This document shows, piece by piece, positions 1-6,927 of a stretch of 7,993 nt of DNA; within the stretch, counting starts at the first letter, position 1, and every line of letters begins with the position of its first letter. The notes under the pieces were generated by a model, which saw only the letters and a list, made by a program, of their open reading frames with translations, had not been told where the DNA came from and made no database searches. This stretch comes from Acidobacteriota bacterium (GTDB lineage Bacteria > Acidobacteriota > Blastocatellia > Pyrinomonadales > Pyrinomonadaceae). A program made the translations under genes and the position numbers. Where the stretch lies: the NCBI GenBank assembly GCA_029777145.1, contig JAKOSS010000168.1:1-7993 (forward strand), in the 5' to 3' direction.

Positions 1-401
1 CCGCGGAGCGTCGAAGCGTTCGTTCTCCGGTTGCGGAGATCCTTGTAGCTCAGCGCCTGGAACTGCTCATTGTAGGCGTCGGCGTAGTATGTCCAGTAGA
101 TATGAAACCCGTAAACGGTGAACGCAAGGCAGATGAAGACCAGTTGCCAGACGCGAAGGCTGCGGTTCGCCAAGGTCGAGGTCAGCCGTTTCTTGACGTC
201 CGTGTCGAGATTGATCTCGAACGGAAGTTTCGGGATGTTGAAATTCCCCCAAAACGACATGATCAGGAACACGACGAGGACGGCGATCCCGATCAGATAC
301 ACAATGCTCAGACCGGCCGGCGTGCGTTCCAGCACCTGGCCGCCGAACAGATTCTCAGGCTTCAGTTTATCGAGTTGGATCAGGAGCAGCAGAAACGTCA
401 T
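1..401 (-). CDS. Probable class B penicillin-binding protein, N-terminal part (cut by left edge)
   Basis: The first 133 codons are visible; the gene continues beyond base 1. The start is the ATG whose first bases overlap the TGA stop of the upstream FHA gene (ATGA), so translation is probably coupled; no clear Shine-Dalgarno is seen and the next in-frame Met lies inside a membrane segment. The visible part has two hydrophobic segments, about residues 29-50 and 84-105, separated by a polar stretch. It ends in LRNRRTNASTLRG (about 122-134), which resembles the conserved R...R......RG stretch that follows the membrane anchor of FtsI/PbpA-type transpeptidases, just before the I-x-DRxG motif. Two membrane segments instead of one is unusual for a plain class B PBP, so a longer or fused protein (for instance with a RodA/FtsW part) is possible. 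The catalytic SxxK, SxN and KTG motifs lie outside the window. The neighbouring FHA gene supports a role in peptidoglycan synthesis; the call is inference from a short motif plus context. Confidence 0.55.
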   Translation of the reverse strand, partial: MTFLLLLIQLDKLKPENLFGGQVLERTPAGLSIVYLIGIAVLVVFLIMSFWGNFNIPKLPFEINLDTDVKKRLTSTLANRSLRVWQLVFICLAFTVYGFHIYWTYYADAYNEQFQALSYKDLRNRRTNASTLR

Positions 402-1513
402 TTTTCGTCAAAATTGAGAACGATCCGATCAGCCGTCGGCTCGGCAACTTCCTCGGCGCCGGACGTTTGGACCTCGTTCGCCGGTTTCGGTTCAAGGTCG
501 GCACCGATCGCCGGGGCGGTCGGCGGCGGAGCGGTGTCGGCATTCGATTCCGCGGGCGCGGGCCGCGGAACAGGCGCGTCGCCGATCGGCTTTATGATGA
601 TCTCCTCGGCCTTGATGTTGAGCACCTCGGTCGCCGCCGACGGCATCGCCTCCGGCACCGGCTCGGGTGTCGGCTCCGGCTCGGGTTCGGGCTCGTCCGT
701 CGATTCAAAACGGACGTCGATCGTCCCGAACTTGATGGCGCCGTCCGCGCCGGCCTCAACTGCCTTACCGTAAGCAATACGGCTTCCGCCGACGAATGTT
801 CCGTTTGTCGAGCCGGTGTCGGCGACCGCCAGATTGCCGGCGGCATTGATCACCAGCGAAGCATGCATCTTGGAAACGCTGGCATCGTCGATCACGAGAT
901 CGTTCTCAGGACCGCGGCCGACGCTGAGCCGGCGTTGGGCCGCAAATTCAAGCTCAATGATGCGCGTCTTCCCTTTTACCGTCAGCGTCGCCGAAAAATG
1001 GCGCGGCCTCGGTTCCGGGGCCGTTTCATCCGCCATTTCGGGCACGTAGTCGCCGACGCGGACCTGCGGAACGGTAACGTTGACCGCCACTTCGTGTTCC
1101 TCGTCGTCGAACTTGTCGAAGCTCACAAGGAGCTTGACGCCGTCGGTGAAGTAATCCGGTTTGACCTCGAGCCTGATCGGCGCATAGGTGTGATAGCGGC
1201 AATCGTTGATGTGGTCGATGACAGCGATCTTGAGTTCGTTCTCGAGCCGATGCAGCGCATCGTCGGAATCTGTCGAAAACTTATCCCACTGCATTTTCAG
1301 CTTGATGTTGTGCGGCACGAATTTGCCGTCGCGGACCTCGTGATCGAGGAGTTTCTTCAGTTTCTCGATGAGCTCCGAGGTGGCCAGACTGCTCGACGGA
1401 CGATAGCCGCGGCCCGTGAGGCGGTCAAACGCGTCCCCGACCTTTGTCAGGACGCCCCGCATCAGCCAGTCGGTGGAGAACTTTTTACCGGTGTTCGATT
1501 CTTGTTCGGCCAT
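398..1513 (-). CDS. FhaA-like protein: DUF3662 domain plus C-terminal FHA domain
   Basis: Numbered from the ATG at 1513, the protein has 371 residues. Residues about 16-155 look like the FhaA N-terminal domain (DUF3662): an amphipathic start (DWLMRGVLTKVGDAFDRL), then SELIEKLKKLLD, VPHNIKLKM and a YHTYAPIRLEVKPD stretch. Residues about 173-270 form an FHA domain, with GR (199-200), SxxH (S214-H217), D232 and GSTNG (234-238). These are the residues that bind phosphothreonine in this family, so the protein probably docks a Ser/Thr-kinase-phosphorylated partner. A Pro/Glu-rich linker (about 273-290) and an Ala/Pro-rich tail follow. No signal peptide or membrane span is seen, so it is cytoplasmic. 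It overlaps the downstream PBP-like gene by 4 bp. In mycobacteria FhaA is encoded near rodA, pbpA and kinase genes and acts in cell-wall synthesis; no kinase is visible here. A TTG at 1534 would add seven residues. Neither start has a convincing ribosome site, and ATG was preferred because a TAGAAT box at 1549-1554 leaves almost no leader for the TTG. Confidence 0.88.
   Translation of the reverse strand: MAEQESNTGKKFSTDWLMRGVLTKVGDAFDRLTGRGYRPSSSLATSELIEKLKKLLDHEVRDGKFVPHNIKLKMQWDKFSTDSDDALHRLENELKIAVIDHINDCRYHTYAPIRLEVKPDYFTDGVKLLVSFDKFDDEEHEVAVNVTVPQVRVGDYVPEMADETAPEPRPRHFSATLTVKGKTRIIELEFAAQRRLSVGRGPENDLVIDDASVSKMHASLVINAAGNLAVADTGSTNGTFVGGSRIAYGKAVEAGADGAIKFGTIDVRFESTDEPEPEPEPTPEPVPEAMPSAATEVLNIKAEEIIIKPIGDAPVPRPAPAESNADTAPPPTAPAIGADLEPKPANEVQTSGAEEVAEPTADRIVLNFDEK
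642..696 (-). repeat. Low-complexity stretch coding for the Pro-Glu linker
   Basis: A degenerate run of GGCTCG/GGCTCC-type hexamers on the plus strand reads as alternating Pro and Glu codons on the minus strand (EPEPEPEPTPEPVPEAMP). It lies just after the FHA domain and encodes a stiff acidic linker. Such runs change length easily by slippage. Confidence 0.6.
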
Positions 1514-1761
1514 TCTTCGGAATGCAGCGCTCAATTCAGCTTGCGCTAATTCTATCCGAAATGCCTTTGAATCCGAAGTTTACGGACCGACGAGATGCCG
1601 GTTTTTTTCTGAATGCAAAACTTTTTCTGGAAATGTACAACATTGTTGATTTCTGAAAGATATATCAATGTGACGAATTTTCGATCACATAATCGTTCAA
1701 ATTGACCGCCTCACAATTCGTTTTCCTCGTGTGGTACCCAAGAAAGGGTCGGAGTCGCTAT
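1514..1761. promoter_or_regulatory. Divergent intergenic region with short inverted repeats
   Basis: This 248-bp gap between divergent genes is more AT-rich than the genes beside it and must hold the promoters for both directions. On the minus strand TAGAAT (1549-1554) is a fair -10 box about 30 bases before the FHA gene ATG, but its -35 is poor. On the plus strand CATAAT (1688-1693) is a possible -10 box, also without a good -35. Candidate operators are ACATTG (1640-1645) facing CAATGT (1666-1671), and TGTGA (1669-1673) facing TCACA (1685-1689). TGTACA (1634-1639) is a short perfect palindrome. None is assigned to a known regulator; the CRP-like half sites are spaced 11 bases apart rather than 6. 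No gene of convincing quality is seen here. Confidence 0.4.
1751..1754 (+). promoter_or_regulatory. Ribosome binding site of the GspH/FimT-like gene
   Basis: GGAG, seven bases before the ATG at 1762, with a second purine-rich AGAAAGGG just upstream (1741-1748). It decides the start in favour of ATG 1762 over the in-frame TTG at 1702, which would put 20 extra residues before the short prepilin leader. Confidence 0.75.
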
Positions 1762-2442
1762 ATGTCAAGAGGTTATTCAGTGGTCGAACTATTGGTCGTT
1801 CTGGCCTTGGTCGGGATCCTGAGCACGGCGTCGCTTTTCTATCTCTACGGTCACCGCCGGATGTATCGGCCGGACGAACAGGCGATGCGGATCGTCGACG
1901 CGCTGCAGGAAGCCCGTCAGCGATCGCTGACGCAACGCGAAACGATCCGTGTCGAGATCGACCTCACCGACCGGCTTGTCAGACTGATCGACGAGAATTC
2001 GCCGACAACGGCCGAGGACGATCAGGTCATTCGCTCGTCGGTATTGTACCCCGCTTCGGAGGTCAGAACCGGCGAGCGTCCGCCCGACATCGCGACGAGC
2101 CCCGAGGAATCGATGCCGGTTCCGGTCGCTGACTTCCGCCCGAGTATCTATCCTTCGAGCGCCACGCACACGGTCTGTACGCTTAGGTTCCTACGCAACG
2201 GCACGGTCGTGAATCAGGGTTCAGACGCGATCGGGACGAACGCGACCGCGATCGGCGCAACCGTGTTTTTGTGGACTCCCAAGCAGCAAGCCGAGAACGA
2301 AACCGAGATCGCGCGGGCGATCACGATCATCGGCGCGACCGGCGCCATCCGCGCCTGGGAATATGACCGTAGTCTTTCGACGACGAACAAGTGGAAGGAT
2401 TCCCGGAGATCGGGATCGTACGGCGGCCAGGGCGGCAACTGA
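1762..2442 (+). CDS. GspH/FimT-like minor (pseudo)pilin
   Basis: A 226-residue prepilin. The leader is only four residues (MSRG), followed by YSVVELLVVLALVGILS: cleavage by a PilD-type prepilin peptidase is expected after G4, and the Glu at mature position +5 is E9. The hydrophobic helix runs to about residue 28. The next part (about 43-75: IVDALQEARQRSLTQRETIR) fits the GspH/FimT pattern of a helix rich in Ala/Arg followed by a beta strand. The C-terminal half has the family's typical strand-turn elements, RFLRNGT (142-148) and TIIGATGAIRAW (188-199), then a basic, Gly-rich tail (about 209-226). It is first in a four-gene minor-pilin operon, the place fimT holds in the Pseudomonas fimT-pilV-pilW-pilX cluster. 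It would sit in the inner membrane and then join a pilus or pseudopilus. The exact system (type IV pilus or type II secretion) cannot be told from this gene alone. Start chosen from the GGAG site and the leader. Confidence 0.88.
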   Translation: MSRGYSVVELLVVLALVGILSTASLFYLYGHRRMYRPDEQAMRIVDALQEARQRSLTQRETIRVEIDLTDRLVRLIDENSPTTAEDDQVIRSSVLYPASEVRTGERPPDIATSPEESMPVPVADFRPSIYPSSATHTVCTLRFLRNGTVVNQGSDAIGTNATAIGATVFLWTPKQQAENETEIARAITIIGATGAIRAWEYDRSLSTTNKWKDSRRSGSYGGQGGN

Positions 2443-2444
2443 GG
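2441..2444 (+). promoter_or_regulatory. Ribosome binding site of the PilV-like gene
   Basis: GAGG lies over the TGA stop of the previous gene and eight bases before the ATG at 2453. It fixes that start, which gives a normal eight-residue leader before the prepilin Gly, and implies coupled translation. Confidence 0.7.
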
Positions 2445-2452
2445 TGCAACGC

Positions 2453-3031
2453 ATGAGATCGCGCTCGAATCAAGACGGATTTTCGTACATCGATGTGATG
2501 ATCGCGCTGGTCATCCTTTTCGTCGGCCTGCTCGCGTCGGTCGCGGCGCTGTCGGCAAATCTTCTCAGGTCCTACGAAAGCGAGAAACAGGTCATTGCCA
2601 AGCAGATCGCCTTGTCGACCATCGAATCGATATTTTCCGCCCGTGACCTGGCCCGGAGCGACGGTCTGAGCGGATGGGACGCCATCGGAAACGTCGGCAG
2701 CAACCCGGTCGACGGAGTGCCGCAGGGAATCTTCATGACCGGGTTCAATCCGGTTCGCGAAGACATGGGCTCCGACGGGCTCGCCGGCACGGCCGACGAC
2801 GCCTGCTCCGGGAACCAGCCGTGCAACGTGCCCGGCCATCCGCTCAATGACAGCCCGCTGGTTTCGGGTTTCCGGCGCGAAGTCGTTATCACGGACGTTC
2901 CGGATCCCGAGCGGCCTTCTCCGCCCCACACGATCTCGCGACGTCGGATCGACGTCCGCGTGCGGTACCAGATCAATCAGCTCGAACGCGAGCAGGTCGT
3001 TTCGACGATCATCACGAACTACCAGGAGTAA
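2453..3031 (+). CDS. PilV-like minor pilin (prepilin with Asp at +5)
   Basis: A 192-residue prepilin with a nine-residue leader (MRSRSNQDG) and then FSYIDVMIALVILFVGLLAS. This matches the PilV type (usual form GFSLIEVLIALVIL.VG), except that mature position +5 is Asp (D14) rather than Glu. The hydrophobic helix covers about residues 10-35 and runs into a long amphipathic helix with SYESEKQVIAKQIALSTIE (about 42-60). The middle part has an acidic loop DGLAGTADD (108-116) followed by C118 and C124, a likely disulfide pair in the exported domain. The C-terminus (about 140-192) is rich in beta-type sequence ending in Arg-rich strands (RRRIDVRVRYQIN). The gene starts 10 bases after the fimT-like stop and its own stop overlaps the ribosome site of the next gene. 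Role by family and context: minor pilin that helps start assembly of a type IV pilus or pseudopilus. The subfamily call rests on the N-terminal pattern and gene order. Confidence 0.85.
   Translation: MRSRSNQDGFSYIDVMIALVILFVGLLASVAALSANLLRSYESEKQVIAKQIALSTIESIFSARDLARSDGLSGWDAIGNVGSNPVDGVPQGIFMTGFNPVREDMGSDGLAGTADDACSGNQPCNVPGHPLNDSPLVSGFRREVVITDVPDPERPSPPHTISRRRIDVRVRYQINQLEREQVVSTIITNYQE
3024..3028 (+). promoter_or_regulatory. Ribosome binding site of the PilW-like gene
   Basis: AGGAG inside the last codons of the PilV-like gene, seven bases before the ATG at 3036. It supports that start against upstream in-frame alternatives that would lie inside the previous gene. Confidence 0.75.
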
Positions 3032-3035
3032 AGAC

Positions 3036-4109
3036 ATGCGTTTATCGGCTCAGCGCGGGTTCTCAATCATTGAGGTGATGGTTTCGATGGTGATCTTTCT
3101 GATCGTCGTCGGCTCGGTATATGGACTCTTCCAGATCGGCCTGATCGACCGAAACCGCGCCAGCCGCCGTTCCGACGTCCTGAAGAATGCGCGATCGGCA
3201 ATGCACATCATCGGCCGCGACGCGCTCAACGCCGGACTCAGCTACAACCGCAACGGCGCGATCGTTCCCGACGACTTCGTCGCCTCGAAGCTCGGGACCC
3301 ACGCCGATTCCGACACCGACCGCGACGTCCTGCCGGCGGTTTTCGGAGGCAACGACATCTACGCGAACATCCTGTCTGATGATCCGAACCGTCGGACCGA
3401 CGTCCTTTCGTTCGCCTATCGCGACACGCCGTTCAACGACTCGAACACGATCTCGCTGACGAACGCCGCCGCGGCTCCCGGAGCGGCGTCGACGGTCAGG
3501 CTCCAAACCCAGTCGAACAACGCGCGCAATGCGGCACGGAACGATCTCTATCTGGTCGAGTCCGACAGTTCGCAGGTGGCGGTTGTCGCCACCGGACGTC
3601 CGTCAACGAACGAGATCGACATTGCTCCCGGCGACTCGCTCGGATTGAACCAGCCGCTGGACGGCGTCGGATCCGGCGTCAGCCTGCTCCGTAAATGCAC
3701 GAGCGTGATCACGGAAAACTGCACGTCGTATGTGGCATCGGTCAAACGGTTCATCTGGGTCGCTTACAAGGTCCGCGGCGACGGAACGTTGCTCCGGGTC
3801 CTTTACGGCAACAACACCGGAGCGACCGACGCCGAGCAGATCCGGGAAATGCCGATCGCGTACAACGTCTCCGACTTTCAGGTTAAGTACGTACTCGAAG
3901 ACGGCACTGTCCTTGACGATCCGGCGGCCGGAGCCGACGGCGTTTCCGGAACCGACGACGACGTCCCGGCGGCGTTCAATCTCGTCAGGCAGATAAATAT
4001 CCGCATCACGGTCGAGGCCAACGCCGACGACGAACAGCTCGGCCGTCCGGAATCGGTGACGCTGACGGCTAATTTCAGCACCCGAAACATGCAGTATGAC
4101 GCCGGTTGA
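3036..4109 (+). CDS. PilW-like minor pilin
   Basis: A 357-residue prepilin. Leader MRLSAQRG, then FSIIEVMVSMVIFLIVVGSVYG: canonical Gly at -1 and Glu at +5 (E13). The stretch 47-69 (DVLKNARSAMHIIGRDALNAGL) is the usual PilW pattern of an aromatic/Arg helix ending in an 'R-D-x-x-x-A-G' turn, after which a long, mostly beta exported domain follows. Two closely spaced cysteines, C221 and C229, may form a disulfide. Near the C-terminus DGVSGTDDD (301-309) resembles the acidic loop of the neighbouring PilV-like protein. The last part (about 310-357) has NLVRQINIRITVEA and VTLTANFSTRN, typical strands ending a PilW-type protein. The gene starts four bases after the PilV-like stop, and the next start (ATG 4135) lies 25 bases after its own stop. 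It is expected to act with the other three minor pilins at the inner membrane as an initiating or tip complex. Family call is solid; exact partner system is inferred. Confidence 0.87.
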   Translation: MRLSAQRGFSIIEVMVSMVIFLIVVGSVYGLFQIGLIDRNRASRRSDVLKNARSAMHIIGRDALNAGLSYNRNGAIVPDDFVASKLGTHADSDTDRDVLPAVFGGNDIYANILSDDPNRRTDVLSFAYRDTPFNDSNTISLTNAAAAPGAASTVRLQTQSNNARNAARNDLYLVESDSSQVAVVATGRPSTNEIDIAPGDSLGLNQPLDGVGSGVSLLRKCTSVITENCTSYVASVKRFIWVAYKVRGDGTLLRVLYGNNTGATDAEQIREMPIAYNVSDFQVKYVLEDGTVLDDPAAGADGVSGTDDDVPAAFNLVRQINIRITVEANADDEQLGRPESVTLTANFSTRNMQYDAG

Positions 4110-4124
4110 TCAATCGGAAAGCAA

Positions 4125-4129
4125 AGGAG
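4125..4129 (+). promoter_or_regulatory. Ribosome binding site of the PilX-like gene
   Basis: AGGAG (inside AAAGGAGT), five bases before the ATG at 4135. It favours ATG 4135 over the in-frame ATG at 4096, which lies inside the PilW-like gene, has no such site, and would add 13 polar residues before the leader. Confidence 0.8.
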
Positions 4130-4134
4130 TAGCG

Positions 4135-6927
4135 ATGAGAATTGGTTGGAAGTCTGACGAAAAAGGTTCGGCGATGGTGATCGCCCTGCTCATACTGACA
4201 CTCGTTTCCGCGTTTGTCGCGCTCGCCGTGACGCGAACGACAAACGAAACGATCGCGGTCTCGAACGATGCGGCCGAATCGAAGTCGTTCGCCGCGGCGC
4301 AAGGCAGTCTCGAGGTCATGACCCGAAATTTCGACAAGATCTTCGACATCAAGCTTTCGCCGTCGCAGAACGATCTTGACCACGTCGCGGGGTTGACGCC
4401 GCCGGGGTTTGACGAGACCTATGATTTCGAACAGACGATCCGCCAAACGCGCGCGACCGAGACCGTCGTCATGACCGGCAATCTTCTGCAAGGGCTCAAC
4501 GCCCTGCGCGACGAGTGGCTCATCCAGTCGACGGCGACCGAAAAGGCAACCGGCGTCCAGGTCGCGCTCCAGCGCAAGTTCTACAACAACCGCGTGCCGA
4601 TGTTTCAATTCGGCATCTTTTATGACGACGACCTCGAATTCCATCCCGGGCCGAGATTTGATTTCGGCGGCCGCGTTCACTCGAACGGCAATTTGTTTCT
4701 GATGGCTGACACCGGACTTTATTTTTCGTCGCGAGTTTCGGCCGTCGGGCAGGTCGTTTCCGATATCGCACGGAACGGCCACTCATGGTCAAATTGGGGC
4801 GAAAATGTCTGGATCAAGAATGGCTCGGGATCGTACGTCAAATTGACGCACACGATGGGCAGCGTTCTTTCGAACCCGGCGAACGGATCGCGCGTTTTCT
4901 CGAATCCCGACATGCCGGTCGTTTACCGCAATCCGAACTGGGCCTCGTACAAAGCCCTGTTTCAGGGCAATCTGCTGGCCGAACAGCGCCGGCTCGATCT
5001 CCCGCTGAAGATCGCCAGCACGATCAACGGTCACGCTCTCGATTACGTCGAACTGATCAAACGCGGCTTCGATGTCGGTGATCTGTACAATGACGGCGTC
5101 GGCGTGGTTCCCGTTCCGAGTACGGCGGCCGACACGATCATCACTTCGAAAGAGCGTTATTACAACAAACAGGGCATCAGGATCTCGATCGCCGACAGCA
5201 AAGCAAAGCTGCCGGGATGCGCGTCGGGCCTCGGCACAGCGCCGGTTTCGGGTCCGTGCGGCGTGCGCCTGGACGGAGCCGCATCGGGGGATGGCTCCGA
5301 CCCGGCGTTCGGTGATGCCCGCGGTTATCGCCCGAAGGCGATGGCCGACGGCTATCAGGCGACGCAGCTCAACGGCGAGCGGTTTTACACCAGCGGGCGT
5401 GAATCTTGGATCAAGATCGAGCTCGTCGGGCTCAACGCCGCCGACGACACGATCACCTCGACCGACGTCACCGAGGACATCCTGAGCCTCGGCGTGACCG
5501 AAGCCGCGCCGACGATCACCGTCAGCGGAGTCACCCGGTTCGGGATTCTCGGCTACGGAAACGCCGATTCGCGCTCCGTCGTCAAGCTTCAGCGTTGGCT
5601 GATCCCGGGCGTCGCGCTGAATTCGACCGACACGAATTTCGCGACGGCGTACACGTGGAACGGAACGGCGTACAACGTCGTCGTCGCCGACGAATGCACC
5701 AACTCGTCTTACACGACGTGCAACGGCATCGACAACGGTACGTCCGGATCGTTCTCGGGCGACAAGCGCAAATACAACGCGATCGTCGACGATCCCTCGA
5801 AATATCGCCGGGTCGTGCCATATCCGATCGAGATGTTCGATACCCGTGAAGGGCTTTACAACGAAGATATCAACACCGGATCGGTTTACGGCACAAACGT
5901 TCCCAAGGCCGGCGTCATGAGCATGGTCGACATCGACGTCGCGAACCTCAAGCGGTTTCTCGACGGTGCCTACAACATCTCGATGCCAACTGCCGGAACG
6001 AAATTTTCAACAGCGAACGGCCGCGGTCTCGCAAACACCGACGTTCCGGAAGCGAACGGTTGGGTTCTCTACATTTCAGACCGCCGCGGCGACGGCGACT
6101 TTGACGGCGAATACGACATGGAGGACGTTTACGGGAACAACGACGGCATTCTTCAGCCTGGCGAGGACGTCAACAACAACGGTGTCCTCGACACGAATTT
6201 CTTCAACGAAGCGGTCCGCTACACCGGCTCCGGAACGTCCGATTCGCCGGTCGCGGCGGCCGTGATCGATCATCCTTTTTATCGCCGCGCGGTACGCCTG
6301 ATCAACGGCCAGCGGCTTCCCGGCCGTTATGACGCCGCGAATTCGCTGAACACGCGCGGATTCACGGTCGCTTCCGAGAACGGCGTGTATGTTCTTGGAA
6401 ATTACAACGCGACGGGGATCAGTACGGTCGGCTCGCCGACGCCCTCGACGAGCTACAACCCGCAGAATACGGTCGACCATATTCCGGCGTCGATCGTCGC
6501 CGACGCGATCGTGATTCTCTCGAACAACTGGTCGGACTCGCGCAGTTTCAGATACCCGTTCGCGCTCAGTTCGCGGACCGCGACCGAGACGACCGTGCGA
6601 TTCGCCATGCTTGCCGGCGACGCGCGGAGCAGCTACGAGAACAGTCCGAATCAGGGCGGCAGCGATCCGCGGTTGACCGGCGGCGTCCATAATTTCAAGC
6701 GGTTTCTTGAGAATTGGTCGGGAGTGAGGTTGAACTATGCGGGATCGCTGATCAATCTTTTCAACTCGCGCAACAATAACGGAGCGTTCAAATGCTGCTC
6801 GAAGGTTTACAGTCCGCCGACGAGAAACTGGGTCTTCGACGCGACATTTCTCGATCCGACGCGGCTCCCGCCCGGCACTCCGATGTTTCAAAACATTCAG
6901 CTGACCGGGTTCGAGCGCATGAATTAA
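4135..6927 (+). CDS. Very large PilX-like pilus assembly protein with EF-hand-like loops
   Basis: A 930-residue protein. The N-terminus has a basic leader and then KGSAMVIALLILTLVSAFVALAV, a PilX_N-type anchor. As in many PilX proteins there is no Glu at +5. The helix after it (SNDAAESKSFAAAQGSLE) is also typical. Pseudomonas PilX is only about 170-200 residues, so some 700 residues are added. Visible parts: a beta-rich segment with GGRVHSNGNLFL (about 178-189), possibly a beta-helix; cysteines C362/C375, C521/C529 and the adjacent C887-C888; an acidic region with the EF-hand-like loop DGDFDGEYDMED (653-664) and a second DVNNNGVLDTNF (678-689); a conserved-looking C-terminal block with TVASENGVYVLGNYN (744-757), IPASIVADAIVILSNNW (783-799), FKRFLENWSG (near 861) and PPGTP near the end. 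I recall similar blocks in large PilX-like proteins of other phyla, unchecked. It is last in the minor-pilin operon; no pilY1 follows. Likely role: exported tip or adhesin part of the pilus (inference). Confidence 0.85.
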   Translation: MRIGWKSDEKGSAMVIALLILTLVSAFVALAVTRTTNETIAVSNDAAESKSFAAAQGSLEVMTRNFDKIFDIKLSPSQNDLDHVAGLTPPGFDETYDFEQTIRQTRATETVVMTGNLLQGLNALRDEWLIQSTATEKATGVQVALQRKFYNNRVPMFQFGIFYDDDLEFHPGPRFDFGGRVHSNGNLFLMADTGLYFSSRVSAVGQVVSDIARNGHSWSNWGENVWIKNGSGSYVKLTHTMGSVLSNPANGSRVFSNPDMPVVYRNPNWASYKALFQGNLLAEQRRLDLPLKIASTINGHALDYVELIKRGFDVGDLYNDGVGVVPVPSTAADTIITSKERYYNKQGIRISIADSKAKLPGCASGLGTAPVSGPCGVRLDGAASGDGSDPAFGDARGYRPKAMADGYQATQLNGERFYTSGRESWIKIELVGLNAADDTITSTDVTEDILSLGVTEAAPTITVSGVTRFGILGYGNADSRSVVKLQRWLIPGVALNSTDTNFATAYTWNGTAYNVVVADECTNSSYTTCNGIDNGTSGSFSGDKRKYNAIVDDPSKYRRVVPYPIEMFDTREGLYNEDINTGSVYGTNVPKAGVMSMVDIDVANLKRFLDGAYNISMPTAGTKFSTANGRGLANTDVPEANGWVLYISDRRGDGDFDGEYDMEDVYGNNDGILQPGEDVNNNGVLDTNFFNEAVRYTGSGTSDSPVAAAVIDHPFYRRAVRLINGQRLPGRYDAANSLNTRGFTVASENGVYVLGNYNATGISTVGSPTPSTSYNPQNTVDHIPASIVADAIVILSNNWSDSRSFRYPFALSSRTATETTVRFAMLAGDARSSYENSPNQGGSDPRLTGGVHNFKRFLENWSGVRLNYAGSLINLFNSRNNNGAFKCCSKVYSPPTRNWVFDATFLDPTRLPPGTPMFQNIQLTGFERMN

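Noticed and set aside
467..1549. Long plus-strand open frame (360 codons) antisense to the FHA gene
   Set aside because: Arg-rich, low-complexity product with no family pattern; it is a shadow of a GC-rich gene whose minus-strand product has clear FHA motifs.
1586..1608. ACCG...CGGT followed by seven T, terminator-like
   Set aside because: The stem is only four pairs, and no plus-strand gene upstream would need it.
1702..1761. TTG start that would extend the FimT-like gene by 20 residues
   Set aside because: It would spoil the short prepilin leader; the GGAG site at 1751 points to ATG 1762.
2327..3037. 236-codon minus-strand open frame over the PilV-like gene
   Set aside because: No recognisable motif, while the plus strand has a clear prepilin with a ribosome site.
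4075..4782. 235-codon minus-strand open frame over the start of the PilX-like gene
   Set aside because: Composition typical of an antisense shadow; it overlaps the best-supported start in the window.
6076..6891. 271-codon minus-strand open frame over the C-terminus of the PilX-like gene
   Set aside because: Arg/Val-rich shadow without motif or ribosome site; the plus-strand frame continues through it to the natural stop.
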